A stretch of 28,990 bases of DNA from a bacterium (GTDB taxonomy: Bacteria > Chloroflexota > Dormibacteria > UBA8260 > Bog-877), in the NCBI GenBank assembly GCA_021791455.1, contig JAJYWM010000424.1, forward strand, positions 1-28,990. The letters are read 5' to 3'. Shown here in pieces: positions 27,413-28,990 of the stretch. How positions within the stretch are numbered: position 1 is the stretch's first letter; the number at the start of each line of letters is the position of its first letter. The position numbers and the translations under genes were made by a program. Below the pieces are notes generated by a model. It worked only from the letters and a program-made list of their open reading frames with translations. It was not told where the DNA came from and searched no databases.

Positions 27413-27975
27413 CCCAAACGCCCCGGCGGGTAGTTCAGAGGACGGTGCAGGCAGCGAGCGCCGACGGGAGGGGTTGTGTTACTTGGCGAAGGAGGGGAAC
27501 GAGGAAGTGCCAGCACCCACTGCCTGCGTGGGCGATGCGTGTGGGGCCACATCTTGTGCCCGCACAGTATTCAACCACACAATCTAGTGGGACGCAAGTG
27601 GTTCGTCACATTTTCTTCAAACCCACCTTCCGCAGCATCGGTCCTTGTCCTCGGGTTCACTCGGACCGCTTGGCGTCGGGGTCACGGCAAGTCTGGGGCG
27701 GCAGCCTGGGCCGGCAGGGTAGGCTGGTGCCCGCCAGGCCGCGCGGTGGGGCGGGCCGTCTGTGCCGACCGACGAAGGTTCGGACGCATCCGCGGCGGCG
27801 GGTTTGAGGTCAGGACCCTAGCCCCGTCTCTCGGGCAAGGGGGCGGAGGGCCAGTCCACACTTGGGCTGCCAGGACAACGGCGGAGCCTGCGCTCCCCCG
27901 CCTCCTCGTCAGTAGAGGGGACGGCCCCGTCGTGATCGGGGGAGAGCCCCCGAATGATCCGAGGCCAAGGGGCGG
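27413..27975. other. 563-bp stretch without a supported gene
   Basis: Open frames on the plus strand here (the longest runs 27476-28048 and overlaps the VOC gene) lack any recognisable domain, ribosome site or plausible composition. Minus-strand frames are broken by stops. I see no tRNA, riboswitch or insertion-sequence ends. The stretch is a little less GC-rich than its surroundings near 27560-27640 (TATTCAACCACACAATC, CACATTTTCTTCAAACC). It contains one GC-rich hairpin at 27936. Confidence 0.5.
27936..27953. terminator. GC-rich hairpin after the VOC gene, weak terminator candidate
   Basis: TCGGGGG and CCCCCGA pair perfectly over 7 bp around the loop AGAG. It lies 23 bp beyond the stop of the minus-strand VOC gene. 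No T-tract follows on either strand, so factor-independent termination is doubtful. Confidence 0.35.
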
Positions 27976-28443
27976 TCAGGCGGATCGCGACGCGGCTGGC
28001 ACATATCTCCTATCCGGGTCTGCGGGGCTCATGAGCCCGCAATCGTGACCGTCAGGATCTGCCACGATCGCGTAACGGGATCCCCAGAAGGCATCGTATG
28101 GCGGTTGCCGCCCCGTGTGCCCCGCCGCGGTCAAACGGGCATAGAGGTCGTCGACCGCATCTCTGGAAGCAACCGAGAAGTTGATCACCACAGGGCATCT
28201 AAATCCACCGAGGTCCGCGTGCCGCCAACCCTGGTGATAGAGCCTCGCCATCGCCTGGTTGTCGAGTTCCAGGATCGGCCCGTCACCGTTTTCCAACGCC
28301 ACGTGCCTCGCTCCGCTCCCGGCCGGCCACTCCCCACCGTCGAACCGAACCGACATTCCGAGCGCCCGGTAGAAGGCAACCGCCGCGTCCACGTCTTCGA
28401 CCACCAGATTCAACTGGTTGAAGTGCGGGTTGGCGTCCGACAT
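27976..28443 (-). CDS. VOC-superfamily (glyoxalase/bleomycin-resistance fold) protein
   Basis: 155 aa, one vicinal-oxygen-chelate unit of two beta-alpha-beta modules. FNQLNLVVEDVDAAVAFYRA then LGMSVRF opens the first. INFSVASRDAVDDLYARLTA and AFWGSRYAIVADPDGHDCGL form the second, the usual C-terminal signature (DPDGxxxxL). Possible metal ligands include His in PHFNQLNL? and Glu in ILELD, but they are not certain. Substrate unknown. Such proteins may be dioxygenases, glyoxalases or binding proteins. ATG 28443 has GAGGA 6 nt upstream. An extended -10 candidate lies at 28477. It looks like a single-gene unit. Confidence 0.88.
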   Translation of the reverse strand: MSDANPHFNQLNLVVEDVDAAVAFYRALGMSVRFDGGEWPAGSGARHVALENGDGPILELDNQAMARLYHQGWRHADLGGFRCPVVINFSVASRDAVDDLYARLTAAGHTGRQPPYDAFWGSRYAIVADPDGHDCGLMSPADPDRRYVPAASRSA

Positions 28444-28471
28444 GGCGGGTCCTCACCGATTGTGGACCCCA

Positions 28472-28477
28472 AAGATA
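28472..28477 (-). promoter_or_regulatory. Candidate -10 element for the VOC gene
   Basis: The minus strand reads TGG-TATCTT, an extended -10 form. The predicted leader is about 22 nt and includes the GAGGA ribosome site. Unlike several other genes in the window, this one is therefore not leaderless. Confidence 0.4.
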
Positions 28478-28489
28478 CCACCACAGTTG

Positions 28490-28501
28490 GTCGAATTCGA
28501 C
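28490..28501. promoter_or_regulatory. 12-bp perfect palindrome upstream of the VOC gene
   Basis: GTCGAATTCGAC is identical to its reverse complement and covers the -35 position relative to the -10 at 28472-28477. The position suits an operator for a dimeric repressor, but no regulator gene is adjacent. Confidence 0.35.
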
Positions 28502-28888
28502 ACGGTCCCGGATCCCCGGTGGCGACGGGGGCGGTCCCCCGGCCCGGGCCCAACAGCACGGACTTCCTGTCCTGAAGTGCTGCTCGCGAACCTACGGCGG
28601 GGAGTGGCAGCTGCAGTAGTCCTCGCCCAGGGGCGGATGGCCGGGGGAGAGGCCGTCCCAATCCCGACCGAAGCATGGGCTGCGGCTCCGTTGGCGACGC
28701 TGGCATGTCCCCACCTGGGCGGGGGCGGGCTAGAGCCAGAGGAATTGGCGTGGCTCCGACCGATCATCATGGCCTCAATTCCGGGCAGGAATCCGATGGC
28801 GCCGGAGCAGATCCGGCGCCCGGACGTTTGTGTCGCACGGGATATTGTGGCCAACCCTGCTCTCGCACGCCAAATTTGAGCCGGCATC
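28502..28888. other. 387-bp intergenic stretch without a supported gene
   Basis: It separates the VOC gene from the rightward SPFH-type gene. Both strands have open frames (minus 28453-28887, plus 28418-28879), but neither shows a domain, a membrane segment or a good start site, and the minus-strand one would cover both promoters. I see no RNA gene. Confidence 0.45.
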
Positions 28889-28897
28889 TGCTAACGT
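28889..28897 (+). promoter_or_regulatory. Extended -10 promoter giving leaderless SPFH-type gene
   Basis: TGC-TAACGT ends 7 nt before ATG 28905. The predicted start site is within a base of the ATG and no ribosome site is present. The element repeats the TGC-TA layout of the 10460 promoter. Confidence 0.5.
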
Positions 28898-28904
28898 GCG
28901 CAGC

Positions 28905-28990
28905 ATGGGAGCCCTGATCGCTCTGATCGTAATCATCGTCTTGGCTCTCATCTTCGTGCGGCTCAGTGTGCGGGTGGTGCAGCAGGGCCA
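28905..28990 (+). CDS. Probable SPFH/band-7 (stomatin/QmcA-like) protein, N-terminal fragment
   Basis: Only 28 codons lie inside the window. They encode an N-terminal membrane helix (MGALIALIVIIVLALIFVRL) followed by SVRVVQQG. A single N-terminal helix followed by a VRVVxQG-type strand is the usual opening of SPFH proteins, which form large oligomers on the membrane and often work with membrane proteases. The call rests on a short segment and would need the downstream sequence. Confidence 0.6.
   Translation, partial: MGALIALIVIIVLALIFVRLSVRVVQQG

Noticed and set aside
27425..27500. tRNA-like string GGGTAGTTCAGAGGAC
   Set aside because: It resembles a D-arm, but no pairing acceptor stem, anticodon arm or GGTTCRANYC T-loop follows at the right distance on either strand.
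27476..28048. Plus-strand open frame of 190 codons
   Set aside because: No ribosome site, no domain, odd residue composition, and its end overlaps the well-supported VOC gene on the other strand. High-GC DNA gives many such frames.
28453..28887. Minus-strand open frame of 144 codons
   Set aside because: It would cover the VOC promoter and the SPFH-type promoter, and has Ser/Ala/Pro/Arg-rich sequence without recognisable structure.

Overview
The window is about 29 kb of high-GC bacterial DNA, densely packed with core-type genes. There is no phage, insertion sequence, CRISPR array, rRNA or tRNA that I can see. The gene content (membrane-anchored YvcK, membrane-type MurF with Ddl, Ycf48-like propeller, ArsA fused to an HSP20 domain, mycobacterial-style LppX/LprG lipoprotein, no LPS or outer-membrane genes) and the many apparently leaderless starts suggest a monoderm-type member of Terrabacteria. 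Chloroflexota or Dormibacterota would fit, but this is an inference from gene style and not a phylogenetic placement.

Layout, left to right. (1) 1-2834, minus strand: ilvE, then a dCache-HAMP-GAF sensor that runs off the left edge. (2) 2968-4254, plus: yvcK. It converges with a minus-strand cell-wall cluster at 4256-7792 (alpha/beta hydrolase, membrane MurF-like ligase, Ddl), which should make D-Ala-D-Ala and attach it to the peptidoglycan precursor. (3) 7955-10142, plus: an OmpR-type response regulator and its histidine kinase. (4) 10147-10669: a TusA-like protein and a two-helix membrane peptide, divergent from a single palindromic promoter. (5) 10783-11363, minus: a decayed ABC transporter remnant. 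(6) 11417-18750, minus: a long chain of closely spaced or overlapping genes: HxlR regulator, CCA-adding-type nucleotidyltransferase, DUF1232 protein, rplI, dnaB, purA, secreted beta-propeller, RidA. (7) 18841-19773, plus: a trypsin-PDZ protease divergent from the HxlR gene across an 18-bp near-palindrome. (8) 19818-20632, plus: a small leaderless upstream ORF whose stop overlaps the apparent CTG start of an IclR regulator. (9) 20635-27358, minus: a tail-anchored-type membrane protein, a Get3/ArsA-HSP20 ATPase, a 77-aa protein, an M50 intramembrane protease, a Nudix hydrolase, a CaCA exchanger, a lipoprotein, endonuclease IV and a ROK sugar kinase. (10) 27976-28443, minus: a VOC-fold protein; 28905-28990, plus: the first codons of a probable SPFH/band-7 protein.

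Two themes stand out. First, starts that lack a Shine-Dalgarno sequence repeatedly have a -10 element (TANNNT, sometimes with an extended TGN) only 6-12 nt upstream, which predicts leaderless transcripts. In contrast, genes inside operons use stop-start overlaps (GTGA, TTGA, TGATG), with TTG and GTG starts common. Second, the cluster at 24649-27358 places a candidate tail-anchored membrane protein next to a Get3-like targeting ATPase and an intramembrane protease. This could be a small bacterial membrane-protein targeting and quality-control module, and it is the most interesting hypothesis in the window.
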